From Apostichopus japonicus (Eukaryota > Echinodermata > Holothuroidea > Aspidochirotida > Stichopodidae): DNA of 64,000 bases. Below the pieces are notes generated by a model. That model was not told the DNA's origin. It ran no database searches and saw only the letters and a program-made list of their open reading frames with translations. Positions within the stretch are counted from its first letter, which is position 1, and the number at the start of each line of letters is the position of its first letter. Location of the stretch: NCBI RefSeq assembly GCF_037975245.1, contig NC_092565.1, positions 9,785,499-9,849,498 of the forward strand, given 5' to 3'. A program made the translations under genes and the position numbers. Below, piece by piece: positions 31,345 through 43,761 of the stretch.

Positions 31345-32156
31345 CATGTCCCTCCTATTTTTCAGGTATTTCTGTGACATTGACATTAGTATTAAGTTTG
31401 TGTTAATAATTTTGTATATATAACTTGAATGAAACCATCTGTATTTTATATTATAACAACAATGAATGGTCTTCAAGTATTATATGTCGTCATTCTTCAA
31501 TTGAGTTAATTCACGCCCAAACCGAGGATACAAAATACACATCACATCGTAAATTTTCATGTCCCCACTATTTACGTATGAAACCAGCCCTTGCACTGTA
31601 CTATAATACAATTTGTAAGCTTCCACTTTTGCAAAAGTGTTAGGCTGGTGATAAGATTCCCCGAAAGCAAAAACCTATAGCAATTGCCTATTATTTACAA
31701 AGCAACTTTTCAAAGCATCGGACATTTCATGATCTGATTAAAAAAATCATGTCCCGCGAAATATTTACGTCGTTGCTTTTCTAGTGTCGATGATTTGTTT
31801 AAATAAACTGTATATGACTAAATCATAAAGTGGAAACAACAGCGGAGTCTCTGTTCTCACAAGATAAACAAATGTTAGCATCACAATCTTCGACAGTGAA
31901 TATTATTATCAATTGGAACTTTTATGTCCCCGCATTTACGAAGTTACGATTTTTACGTCGTGCAGTATAATCAGGTGTTAATTTTGGTAAGTTTTACGTG
32001 ATTTTTTTCGCTCTTTCTAACTAATTGTTTCTTGTGAAATATAATGTTATTACAATTTGGTGAAACGATTGTGTGTTCACCGTAACTCGCATTCTAGCTC
32101 AGTTTGTGTCATGTGCAAAATGAGGGACGTCAAAATTTTACCGTCCCCGAATTACG
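31345..32156 (+). repeat. Dispersed CATGTCCC...TTTACG motifs near the left end
   Basis: Related motifs lie at 31345, 31559, 31748, 31923 and 32141. The last forms GGGACG-N-GTCCC (32124-32147), a mini version of the right-side hairpins. Shared motifs at both ends resemble subterminal transposase-binding repeats. Confidence 0.5.
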
Positions 32157-32579
32157 TTGTGACAGCTTAACGCTAGGCTCGTAAGCGCGTACCTACAGCG
32201 TTGCTGTTAGGCTAGGGCAATACTAGTTCATACGTACATTGTTATTTAATAGGCCTTTTCTTATAGTCTTACGTTATAATCTGATACGACTTTGAGACTA
32301 GCCCTAGGTTATGCTTAGGCCTAAATTATTAAAATTGATGTGTGTAGATGCCTATCGACGTTCAATCTGTACAGTTAGGGGCGTAGGCTAGGCCTAGGCT
32401 TGGGGCAATATTTCACATGTGGGAGTAGGCTAATGGTATTTACCCTGTGGCTGAACATTTTTCAAGACATTTGCTGGTTAAAAGTATGTCTAGGAAATTA
32501 ATGTGCCAGTGCTCTAGCTGTAAATCAATACACTTATTGCTTTGGTAACATGCAGGGGAGGGGATCCCCAAGGGTCAAG

Positions 32580-32648
32580 ATGAGTGGGCGCACAGGTGTT
32601 ATTCGTGCCTGTGAACGATTTAACAGTGCCCGTCAGCACAGAAATTGA
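32580..32648 (+). CDS. Possible first coding exon inside the 4.4 kb element
   Basis: An ATG in the context AAGATGA opens MSGRTGVIRACERFNSARQ before a TGA. If spliced at GCCC|GTCAGC it would join 33252 in phase. There is no independent support. Confidence 0.25.
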   Translation: MSGRTGVIRACERFNSARQHRN

Positions 32649-33251
32649 CGGTACATCAGGGCGCTACTTTTTTCACTTGGGTGGAGGGCAGGGATCGTCT
32701 CTTATTAAAGTGTTCTTTCAGGTTTAGGAATTTTAGAATGTGCAAAAATATGTTAAGATTTAATAAACCTTTTTATTGAAGAAGAAAACAAACAAAGTTA
32801 AATGTACCCCAGGCTGGCTTTCACCAAATATCCCCCGTTTCCATGAAAAATCCTGTGGACCAGTGGCTAGGTGTATGATCTCTTTTCTTAACCCCTTGGC
32901 AGGGGGAACCCCTCCTAGAAATGTTTTTTTCCCCTAGACCTATAAATATTTTTTGGAAGGCGATAAAAACATAACCAAATGTTTATTTTGTCCTTCTGAA
33001 AATATTTTTCTTTTAAAAATTATTTTGCCCTCTCAGGATACATGGTCTGGCTATACGGGCCTGTTATTTTTTTTCCAACAGAAGGACTATATATTTTAGA
33101 AAATATAGACAGGATAAAACCAAATTAAAACAGTTTATTTCTCTTGCAGTTAATATAGTACATATCATAGAGATTGCTGTAGCTTTGATCATGCTGTTAC
33201 AGTAGTTTTGTAATTTGTAATGTTGATCGGTTGGTTCTTTTTCCTCTACAG

Positions 33252-33410
33252 CTGATGTCAAGGTCTCTTCTCATCATGATGCTGCTGTTTCAGCCCAACC
33301 TGGTGGCGACAAAGGTGATGTGACTATCCAGCCTGACGGTAACCTGTCTAACCAGCCCAGTGTTGACTTGTCTACCCAGTCCGGCGGTGATGTGACTATC
33401 TTGCCTGATG
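33252..33410 (+). CDS. Exon-like segment inside the 4.4 kb element
   Basis: 159 nt between TTTTCCTCTACAG and GATG|GTGAGT, with phase 1 at both ends. It codes about 52 residues with a weak internal repeat (GGDKGDVTIQPDG, then GGDVTILPDG). A phase-1 acceptor at 33797 (CATACAG|GTGCTGG) would continue it for 18 codons to a TGA. Function unknown. Confidence 0.4.
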
Positions 33411-33877
33411 GTGAGTTTTTAAATACATTTGATGGGCTAACAGATACAAGCCAGGGGTGCCTAACCTGCAGCCTGCAAGCCAAACAAACTCATTAATCTT
33501 CAAATAATACACACATACACATCTCTATCAAGCACTTATGAGAACTATTCATTTGTCACCTCAATGTTCCTAAATTTATTGATTTCTTTGGTACATCACA
33601 TATTGTTTTGTGTCCTTGCTGCCGGAGCTGGGAAAATCCCAGAAATTCTAGCGAGGAGAAAAGCAATTTCTAGCAAGGAGCCAATAACTCTTTAGCAGTA
33701 GTAAATTATTTTGAAATTTTCAGGAATGAGCTTTTGATTTCCAGCCTTTCTTGTGGTGATAACCTTGAACTCCATCAACCATCCTCTATCATACAGGTGC
33801 TGGAGAAATTGCTGACTTGAGAGAACATGACAATTTATTTTATAATCTATGATAATAATTTTTTGCATTTTTTGTAG

Positions 33878-34117
33878 GTGTTGGAGAAACTTGAAGACAA
33901 CGTTGTGCTAAAGTTCATGCGACTGTTTGACAGTGACACCGGCTGTTGCCACGTCTTTCCAGAAAAGGAGCAGCCATTCACCCATCCAAGGAACGACGTC
34001 ATCTGTGTAGTCAAGCCTCCGGAACTCCAAAACCATCGTTCCATGAATCAATATGTTTTTGCTCCTGATGACATTCAGATAGCTCGCCGTTCTATTCATG
34101 GCAACATTTGTTTATAA
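33878..34117 (+). CDS. Terminal exon-like segment of an unknown transposon-borne protein
   Basis: It follows TTTTTTGTAG and is open for 79 codons to TAA. Its text is convincingly coding: VVLKFMRLFDSDTG, HVFPEKEQPF, ICVVKPPELQ, YVFAPDDIQIARR. The spacing of KFM, FPEKE, VVKPP and YVF recalls small C-terminal beta-barrel modules of invertebrate transposon proteins. That is an impression, not a match. The start shown is the acceptor; an internal ATG lies in KFMRLF. Confidence 0.45.
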   Translation: MLEKLEDNVVLKFMRLFDSDTGCCHVFPEKEQPFTHPRNDVICVVKPPELQNHRSMNQYVFAPDDIQIARRSIHGNICL

Positions 34118-34241
34118 TAGAATCTATGCTAATTTATGATTTGAGTTTGCAAGTAACTTGATATTAGAAAAGTTTGTTTGAAGAGGCAATTAGTAGTTCT
34201 GGATGGCAAAAGTTTTTGCATTCTTTAGTTCAACATTAATT

Positions 34242-35343
34242 AAGGGACATTAATTCATTACAAATTTCCATGTCCCTTTTATATTCAAAATATTCAAATT
34301 ACAACATAAACTGAACATTTTTATTTCAAAATATTCAAAATAGCTGAACATTATTTCAAAATATTCAAATTACAATATTAGCTGAACATTATTAGCTGAA
34401 CATTGATTAGTGCTGTTATGTGTGTTTGGCAGGCATGCAAGTGTTGTAACAAAGGTTTATATTGTTAAGAACATAAGCAGTATCATATAAAACACATTGA
34501 CTTGTAACATGTTCCCCGTGTAAATGGGACACAAAAAATTTCATGTCCCTTTTACACGGGGAACATATATTCAAAATATTCAAATGACAACATTAGCTGA
34601 ACATTTATTAGTGCTGTTATGTGCATTTGACAGGCATGCAAGCTGTGTAACAAAGGTTTATATTGTTAAGAAAATAAGCAGTATCATATAAAACACATTG
34701 ACTTGTAACATTTTCCCCGTGTGAAGGGGACACCAAAATTTCCATGTCCCATTTACACACAGGGAACAGATATTCATGCCTGGGTAAAATAAAACATTAG
34801 CTGAACATTTACCATTGCTGTTATGTGTTTATTTGTCATGAACATGGTACAACTTACTTTGTTTGTGAATATCAACGACATAGTTACCAGATATGATACA
34901 TAAACCTGTTTTGTGTTCCCCCGTGTAAAGGGGACACCAAAATGTTCATGTCCCTTTTACACGGGGAACATCATTGTCAGGTTTGGTTATTTGTACCCAT
35001 ATTCCCTATATTACAATACTAATTAGATGAATGTTTCCAAGGAAGTTTCTATGCAACTATGCAACAATTTCAAATGCATTTTATTTGGGTTACAGCCCAA
35101 AGGGTTTAAATATAGAAAAAGATGGCCACAAAGACCAGAATATGGCGATTTCCTGCTCAAATTGCTAAAATGTAGATGTTGTTAGTATGGATTTAGTTCA
35201 AATCAACCAGAAACATTTGATGTTATGTGATAAAAGTGGTCAAAAGCCAAGTACAAAAGGAAAAAAAATTACTCTATTCGAATGATTTGTTTTGTTATGG
35301 CAGAGTGGTAATCAATTCATGTCCCCATTTACACGGGGAACAT
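34242..35343. repeat. Tandem ~200-bp units, each with a GTTCCCCGTGTAAA hairpin
   Basis: Near-perfect hairpins occur at 34510-34565, 34711-34768 and 34914-34970. Arms carry GTTCCCCGTGTAAA...GGGACA and the inverse, around a short AAAATTT-type loop. A half copy is at 35317-35342 and a weak one at 34242-34276. Segments between them repeat too (AGCTGAACATT, CAGGCATGCAAG, AACACATTGACTTGTAACAT). Confidence 0.85.
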
Positions 35344-35501
35344 GTGTCAGACATGTGGTGATGAAAAATGGTCCCATTTTAAGAAATGAGGCTGTTTGTG
35401 GAAAGTTTTTTTTTTTTCTTAAGAAAGTCATATTTGACCAACTTTAAAGACCATATTTAAAGAGATTTAACCTTTTTGAAATTTTGGTACCAATGTCACA
35501 G

Positions 35502-35533
35502 GTTGGTACCCAAATAAATGGAATCACCCATAT
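35502..35533 (-). repeat. Right terminal inverted repeat
   Basis: Inverted partner of 31145-31176, followed by ATAT, which also begins the left flank. Confidence 0.8.
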
Positions 35534-38500
35534 ACACAAGCACGATCTCGGACACTGTTTCCGTGCTGTACTATCAAAATCCAAAATTAACTTCCTGCTC
35601 ATATTTTATGTCAGCTGACAAGATTGAAATGCATATTTGGCTCTGACGTCAGACTCGAGGTTTATTTTTGTCGCAGCCAGTGTCGTTACGGAGAACACGT
35701 CAGTTTGATCGCATTCCAAATATAGCACCAGCTGCTTTCGTAATTCATTCAGATCGTATCTAAAAGTAGTGAACGAAAAACACAAAAGGGTAGAAGGTAG
35801 AGACTGGTGATTTTTCACGGTAAAGAAGTTTAGAAATTCAAATGAGCAGGAACCTTTCTATTCTTTGATTCTTTTGGGCATTATATAGACTAGGAAAAAA
35901 AAGAAAAAAAATGTGTCTCAAGTGGTTAGCAGTTATAAAAAATAAAGAGAAAATGGAAGAGTAGATAAAAAATAAGGTGAAAACAGGGGAGATTAAGGCT
36001 GAAAGTATCTATTCCCTGGAATTGTTTTCTGATATGCTGTGTTTTCTAATTATTTGTTGTTGATTTAAAAATATCAGGAATAAGACTGATCATATGAAAT
36101 CAGGACTTATACTAATAAAAACTGATGAATAATTTGCTTCTTTTTTTACATTCTTAGGTCTGGATTTTCTCGGAAGGGGATCTTACTCAAGGGAATTTCC
36201 TATTTTTCATACAGTTAAACAAGACTGACACTCAAAGTTAGTTTGCCCTCTCTGTTTGTTAAGTGAGCTTTCTGTTTTTCTGTTGATTGTAATGTAGAAA
36301 TTTTAAATGTTAATCAAATAGTACAGTATGTATAAGATGTATCTTTGATACTTAACAGCGCTTCCAATTTTAAAGGGATATTCTGGTCGTTGAAGTTGCT
36401 GGACATTTTCTACATCTTTAAAACCACAAAACTGCATCCTTAAGTGTTGTCTTAGATATGAATCTTTCAAATTTGTTGGTATTTTGTTTAATGCATCTTG
36501 CAACAGCAGAGATGAATGATGTCATTATGGCAGTTTCAATTCTACGGAAAATGTTGCTTGTTCATATAAATTCTAGTACGTTGACTTCTGCAATAAGTCA
36601 AAATTCAAAATGTATCACATTTTCCCAAGGAGAAATTCAACAAGAATATGATAATAGAATAGGTCAATCTTTGCAGGACATCTACCACATCAAACTCACA
36701 GACCAATCACAGTACTGATAACAGCTGTCTGGAAGAATCGGAGGTTTGTAGCTTAACTCCAGGTACAGTAGGTCACAGTCAATCCACCATTTCGAGTGGA
36801 GAAAAAGAAGAAGCTATTTAAGATGAGCTTGTCAACTTCAGTCTTAACGGTGTGGGAATTTTTGTTATTTTTTAAGGTATTCAAGCATTAGTAAACGATC
36901 TGCCACCTAAGTATCCCATTTAACTGTTGCCGACACTCACCGATTGCCAAAACCATTACAGTACTCGAGGGCCATCGGTAGAGGAGACCTCAGACTTCAT
37001 TCCTTGGTACTTTCAAGAAGAACAAGCCACAGTTTTTGAGCTCCTGACTTATTCCCTTACCTGTAGATCTTATTATTACAGTACCATTTCATGTTGGTTC
37101 AATGTTACGTATATATATATATATAGCATTTCACAGAGTGATATTCTGTAAGACAGTTTAATACACTCTATCCAAAAGAAGAAAAAATCAACTTGTGGAG
37201 ATAGAATCATAAAGTGATTGACATTGACCCAACCAGAACAAAATATAAATAAAAGAATTGGTCAATGTTTTCCATCAGGTTCGGTTCCACAATGAGTGAT
37301 AGGAAGGAAGTGTTGTACAGGTCATCCAGGCCTTTGTGGGTGAAGATCTGCGGTGCTGATGTACTCATCTTATGAAGATGACTGGATCATGTTGACATTG
37401 ACAGGGTTGGTCAGTGGAGGTAAGTAGCATTAGTGTAGCATGGGTCTTGCTAAGAACTACACACCTGTGGATAATAAACGATGGGGAATATATATCGTGG
37501 GAGTTGGTTGTTAAAAGTTGTCCATATTCTTCTGCTGTACACAGTATCTGATGGCAGCAGAGCACCTAACAAGGGAAATTCAACAGGTTTTTTGGTTTCT
37601 TCACAAAGTACTACAGTAGATGACTTAATTGTGTAACTGCTGCGTTTTGTCAGTTTTTCGCTGTATGACAAAAACATCAAAGAGTTAATCACACCTCCCC
37701 CCCCCCCACCCAACCCTTTGTTTCCTTTTTCTTTCTTCATCCTGAAGTTACCGTATAATTAATTCTTTGTTACTAGATGTCCCTTCATTCTTCTGAAACC
37801 GAGGCAAAACTTTTCCATCTAACAATGACTTTAAAGAGTAATACCGCTTTCAACAATTCGATTCCATTCAGCCCTTCTGATTTTATATAATTTATCTTTT
37901 CTTTTCTTTTTATTCACTCACAATTGTTGGTAGACAATCTGAAGATTTTTCATTTCTTTTTTTGCTTTGGTAGCATCTGTTTTAAGGTTCCATTTACCAT
38001 TTTTGGGGTTGATCGGTGCTACTAAAACAAATGCATTATATGTACCACTATTGTTAAAAATAGATACAATTGAACTTGTCTAATGACCCCTGAAATAATA
38101 GATAATGGCTTTGTTCTGGTTTGGTTGTATAAGTATGGGTATAACAATCTGTGGTTTTTATCTTTTATTACTTTCTTCTTTGGCAGAATGGTACTTTAAT
38201 TCATGAAGGGTTCTTTTGGTAGCTTTTATTATATATTCGTGTTTTAACTTGGATTTTCACATGCCAGTTGCAGTTAGCTGGTTGCGTGACTTCGTTTTTA
38301 GAACCTTTCTTCTCTCTCTCAATGGGCTTCTGTTTGCTGGCTTCTGAGGCATCGATCGCCTCCGGGCAGGGCAGTCTTTGTTTTTTATACGGTGTATTAT
38401 ACTGCCTGCAGTGGTGAACAATTGTCTAAAGTCTGCTAGAGGTAACGCTGACATGTGCTATTTTTAGATTTAAAAGTATGCCGTGATTTCAGTAGTGTCA

Positions 38501-38756
38501 TTTTGACATGGTAGTTGATATTGGTGAGTATGCCTGTCCTGGGTGTCTTTCTTTTTCTTTATTCTGTATTTTACTTACCTGTCTTCACTATCAACTAGAT
38601 TTTTGAACTCTCCCTGAGTCCCATTTATCTAGCACATTATGCATAGATGTATGCAATTTAAAGATTTACATACAGTCGTTCCAAGTCATTGTCTAAACTT
38701 ATATCATGCATAAGATCATTTTCAAATTATGAATAAAATACAAGTATTATCCTAAC
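35534..38756. other. Non-coding stretch between the 4.4 kb element and the 72-bp array
   Basis: A minus-strand segment at ~35640-35765, after a TTTTAG acceptor, reads YDLNELRKQLVLYLECDQTD and may be an orphan exon, but no donor or partner is clear. Otherwise only AT-rich DNA, a short (TA)n near 37112 and a poly-C near 37697. Confidence 0.3.
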
Positions 38757-40429
38757 TCCATGGTGTAACAGGTAGCGTAGTATGATGTAGGTTGATTAAA
38801 GACGTAGAAGTATTACTCTGATATCCATGGTGTAACAGGTAGCTTTCTATGATGTAGGTTGATGGTGTATAAGACATAGAAGTATTACTCTGACCTCCAT
38901 GGTGTAACAGGTAGCTTTCTATGATGTAGGTTGATGGTGTATAAGACATAGAAGTATTACTCTGACCTCCATGGTGTAACAGGTAGCTTTCTATGATGTA
39001 GGTTGATAGTGTATAAGACAGAAGTATTACTCTGACCTCCATGGTGTAACAGGTAGCTTTCTATGATGTAGGTTGATGGTGTATAAGACATAGAAGTATT
39101 ACTCTGACCTCCATGGTGTAACAGGTAGCTTTCTATGATGTAGGTTGATGGTGTATAAGACATGGAAGTATTACTCTGATATCCATGGTGTAACAGGTAG
39201 CTTTCTATGATGTAGGTTGATGGTGTATAAGACATGGAAATACTACCCTGACCTCCATGGTGTAACAGGTAGCTTTCTATGATGTAGGTTGATGGTGTAT
39301 AAGGCATGGAAGTATTACTCTGATATCCATGGTGTAACAGGTAGCTTTCTATGATGTAGGTTGATGGTGTATAAGACATGGAAATACTACCCTGACCTCC
39401 ATGGTGTAACAGGTAGCTTAGTATGATGGTAGGTTGATGATGTATAAGATATAGAAGTATTACTCGACCTCCATGGTGTAACAGGTAGCTTTCTATGATG
39501 TAGGTTGATGGTGTATAAGACATGGAAGTATTACTCTGATATCCATGGTGTAACAGGTAGCTTTCTATGATGTAGGTTGATGGTGTATAAGACATGGAAA
39601 TACTACCCTGACCTCCATGGTGTAACAGGTAGCTTTCTATGATGTAGGTTGATGGTGTATAAGACATGGAAGTATTACTCTGATATCCATGGTGTAACAG
39701 GTAGCTTTCTATGATGTAGGTTGATGGTGTATAAGACATGGAAATACTACCCTGACCTCCATGGTGTAACAGGTAGCTTAGTATGATGTAGGTTGATGAT
39801 GTATAAGATATAGAAGTATTACTCGACCTCCATGGTGTAACAGGTAGCTTTCTATGATGTAGGTTGATGACCAGTATATAAGACAGAAGTATTACTCTGG
39901 CCTCCATGGTGTAACAGATAGCTTAGTATGATGTAGGTTGATGGTGTATAAGACAGAAGTATTACTCTGGCCTCCATGGTGTAACAGGTAGCTTTCTATG
40001 ATGTAGGTTGATGGTGTATAAGACATGGAAGTATTACCCTCACCTCCATGGTGTAACAGGTAGCTTTGTTTGATGTAGGTTGATGGTGTGTAAGACATGG
40101 AAGTATTACCCTCACCTCCATGGTGTAACAGGTAGCTTTGTTTGATGTAGGTTGATGGTGTATAAGACATGGAAGTATTACCCTCACCTCCATGGTGTAA
40201 CAGGTAGCTTTGTTTGATGTAGGTTGATGGTGTGTAAGACATGGAAGTATTACCCTCACCTCCATGGTGTAACAGGTAGCTTTGTTTGATGTAGGTTGAT
40301 GGTGTATAAGACATGGAAGTATTACCCTCACCTCCATGGTGTAACAGGTAGCTTTGTTTGATGTAGGTTGATGGTGTGTAAGACATGGAAGTATTACCCT
40401 CACCTCCATGGTGTAACAGGTAGCTTAGT
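38757..40429. repeat. 72-bp minisatellite with higher-order structure
   Basis: About two dozen units of 72 bp, each with CCATGGTGTAACAGGTAGC and ATGATGTAGGTTGATGGTGT. Because 72 is a multiple of three the minus strand stays open for long runs (24-residue repeats with YTPSTYIIESYLLHHGG), but there is no start, splice or domain support. Variants alternate (GACCTCCATGG/GATATCCATGG; GTGTATAAG/GTGTGTAAG), giving 144-bp dimers. A marked variant with TACTCGACC recurs 360 bp apart. Confidence 0.95.
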
Positions 40430-43400
40430 TTTGATGTCAGTTGTCAAGTAATTTTGGACTGAGGCAACTACTGGAGCAAGAAATATTCAGCCTACTGAAC
40501 AAAGTTATTTGACCGAATGGTTTTTTTCACATTACTTTAGCATAACTATATTTAAGATATTTTCTACCTTATGTGTAATGAAACTCATTATCTGCATATT
40601 AGCATGGAATAACCTTTTAATAAAATTTAATACAAATTGTTACAATCCACAGTACAAAGTGAATCGCTTAGAGTATGAAAAGTAATTTATGCATCTGGGA
40701 ACAGTAAAGTTTCATTGATACTGTACATCATGCCTACCTGTCTCCACCATACCATGCACTCCCATTGTCTGAGTCAGTGACGGGGGAGGGATTGCATTTA
40801 TCTGCAAGATAGAAGATTCTTTGTATTTTTGCTAAAGTCGAGCTGACAAGTTCATTACTGTCGTAAAAGTTCCTATGAAAAGAAAGCTCACTCTATTGTA
40901 TGCAACTTTGAAAAAGAAAAGAAATTTAACCTTTTTCTGTCGGCGTGGTTAATTTGAAAACTTGGTAAGTTGCCAATTCAATTTAAACTTAGACTCTATC
41001 CTAGAGGTAAAAGCGTTCTTTGATTATGAAAGGAACCAGTGAAGTCCAACACCTTTTGTGATAAAAATACAAGTGTCAGAGCTCCATAGTTGATTTATCA
41101 ATACGCTCGATTTGTTTTGTTTATTGTTAGGCGTGACAGCATAAATGGTACAAAGAGATTACCAGATAACAACAGGTAAAGGAGAAAGACTAATTATGAC
41201 TATCATCAAAATGGAGTAATTCATCTTTATAGATCTGTTAAACAAGGTAAAACTGTTTTGCCTTTGTGTGTGTTGTGTGTGTTGGCAACTTTTGTTTCAC
41301 CTGTCTATCTATCGTAGATCGGTGAAGGTATTCATGGGACGATGAGACAATGCCCGTATTCTAAAGGCACGCCATTGAAGCAGTATTTAATATACCCTTG
41401 TTACTGGCTGTATTACTAGGTGTAGCTCTAAGATGGTTCTGATAAAGAGCCACAGAACAGTGGTGAGCTTTGTGACGTCAACTGGAACAACTTCCTTGCC
41501 ATCAAGAAAACAGTTTCAAATGTTTACAACGGAAGTTCCTCCTAGCTTCTTGTTTGCTTGTAGTAGTATTTAGTTTAATGCCTGTGACACGTACAACTTT
41601 GAGATTGTAACTTAGTCGTTCCTCCATGCAGTGCAAATTTGCTGGAGAATTGAAATGAGTATTTGATTATGCCTTGATCATAAAAAAAGATCATGGTACC
41701 AGTTTTACTGAAATCCGCTTCATACTTTTGCAACCAAGTATTACTTTAGTAAGCAAATTTGTAAGTGTAATTTCTCACCTCACTAGGTACTGTACAGTGA
41801 GCTTTATATTAGTTATCTTTACCAGTTACTCCCAGTTCCTCTCAGTTACACCCAGTTCCTCCCAGTTACGCCCAGTGACTCCCAGATCTAAACAAAATAC
41901 GCCTACACAGTAGTAGCCAAGCTGTGGAGAACCATCTTTTGGCTTGAAAACATACATGTACAGTTGTCCAGAGATAAATTGTATTTCTGACCGATGAAGA
42001 TGAACATGTAACAAGTATTCTGTTGAAAATTGTATTCAATTCCTAAACACCCACCTGGTCTTTAAGTACCAAAAGTGAACTTGAAGCAAACAGGTGTGAT
42101 GTCATAGATCCAAATTGATGAGCTACTACTTAACACTGGTTTTTGTCTAGATTTGCATCTAATTTTCTACTTCAAACTTTAGATGCATCTTGATGTGACT
42201 ACAACACATTCTTTGGGTGTATTTTACCCTCACATACCAGGTCAAGTTTTCAAACCTATCCTATGCAAGCTCAAAAAGTAAAATATGGAGAGAATATGGA
42301 GAAGTACATGTTGCCAGTGTACTTCAAGCTTACTATTGGAAGATCTTTGACAATTTTAGTATACATCAAGCACGGAAACATAAATTACTAAGTATTCTGC
42401 AAAAAGTGGCTGGAAATACACAGCTCTTTCACGACACTGATTCGAAAGTGCATCACCCATGCTACCTTATTCTTTCATTTTCACTTAGATTTTCCCTCAA
42501 TTTTCCAGTGAGGCATAAAACCCAGTTAATTATAACTTGACTATATTTGGCAATTAAATAGTAGAGTGTATTAAATCAGGGATCACTACCCAGTTTCATT
42601 CTATACAAGTCAAAATGTGGCAGGGAAGGGATTTCAAGATAAATTTCGGCTTTTTTCTCCTTTCTTTGTAAGTAACACAAGTAAAATGAACAATGGAACG
42701 TCGCCGCTGACTTGGGAAAGACTGGTCGGTCTAGTAACCCAGAGGTCACTGGTGCCAATCCTGTTCTTAACCATAAATCCCTTTGTTCTTTTCCATTGTT
42801 TGTAAAATTCCCAATCAGTTTTCGATTGTTCGATTACTTAATTGACATTATAAACTATTCTTAATCTGACCCAACCCATCATCTATTTATACTAATCAAG
42901 TGGCCTATTAACAGGGGACACTGTAAACCCAAATATCATATTTAGCTTCTATATGACAGAGATCTTTGTGTAAAGAACAACTCCTCCACAAACAGCTAAC
43001 TTAAAATCTTGTTCTGATTGGGAGATACCTCAGACGTTTAAAAATGATGACGAGATGCTTACATTTTTGTAAATCTGTTATGTCTAAATGCCACCAGGAT
43101 GTGAAATCTTTTACTTTCTCTTTGTTTTTGTTTTTTCCCTCATACTTTTAAGGTAGGATGTCAACAGTGTTGACATTGAGACCAGTGTCATCATTAAGTT
43201 ATCTTAAAGCTGAAGGAGGGGGTTGACAAGTTTAGATTCAGCATTTGCAAAACCCATCTCTATTTCAGAAAGTCAGCATTATAATAGATAGAAGGAAAAA
43301 AACAGAAACTACACACACATGCGGCTGGATAATGTCATATTTAGACTTGTTCAAGTCTTCCTTCATCCTTGCGTATTAAGAAAAAAAAAATAAGGTTTAT

Positions 43401-43761
43401 GGAATAATAAGATTTTAGGGAATCAAATGGAATAAGTGTAATTTATAGAATAAGATTTGATGGAATAAGATTGTACTTGGTTGTCTTGGGGGAACTGTTC
43501 ATGGCAATTATCTCAATCAAATAGACCAATAATAATGGTTGGATTTGTGCCTCCTTTACAAGCTGTAACAAATACAAGGCAAACACCTGAAGTAGGAAAA
43601 AAATAAAAAATCCTGCAATCTCATGTTATTAAACTCTGTCTCCTGTCAACAATAGTCTTGTATGATGAATGTCTCTAAAGATGGCTCAAGGGTTTGTATT
43701 GTACATTTTTTAAATTAATTTTTTATTAATTAATTAATTAAATTTTTGCTTAAATTACAGA
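40430..43761. other. Non-coding stretch
   Basis: No gene recognised. A short cluster of CAGTTCCTC/CAGTTAC(A/G)CC units lies at 41825-41885. A fragment related to the 46.3 kb fold-back is at ~42024-42106. A 107-codon open frame at 42217 has no supporting features. Confidence 0.4.
42024..42106 (+). repeat. Fragment related to the 46.3 kb fold-back element
   Basis: It shares TACCAAAAGTGAACTTGAAG and CAAACAGGTGTGATG with the arms of the element at 46274-46769. Confidence 0.7.

Larger units (their letters stand above)
31145..35533 (+). mobile_element. 4.4 kb element with 32-bp inverted terminal repeats
   Basis: The left end (31145-31176) and right end (35502-35533) are inverted copies with 30 of 32 matches, sharing TTCCATTTAT and TGGGTACCAAC. 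The termini can be read as GGGT...ACCC flanked by ATAT on both sides, a possible 4-bp target duplication; TA is also possible. Inside are subterminal CATGTCCC motifs, a family of hairpins and plus-strand exon-like segments. This fits a cut-and-paste DNA transposon. No DDE motif or known superfamily signature was identified, so the superfamily is open. Confidence 0.6.

Noticed and set aside
38957-40409. Long minus-strand open frames with a 24-residue repeat
   Set aside because: They are the translation of a 72-bp minisatellite; overlapping frames are equally open, and there is no start, splice or domain evidence.
42217-42540. 107-codon plus-strand frame
   Set aside because: No splice context, no recognisable motif, and length within chance for AT-rich DNA of this size.
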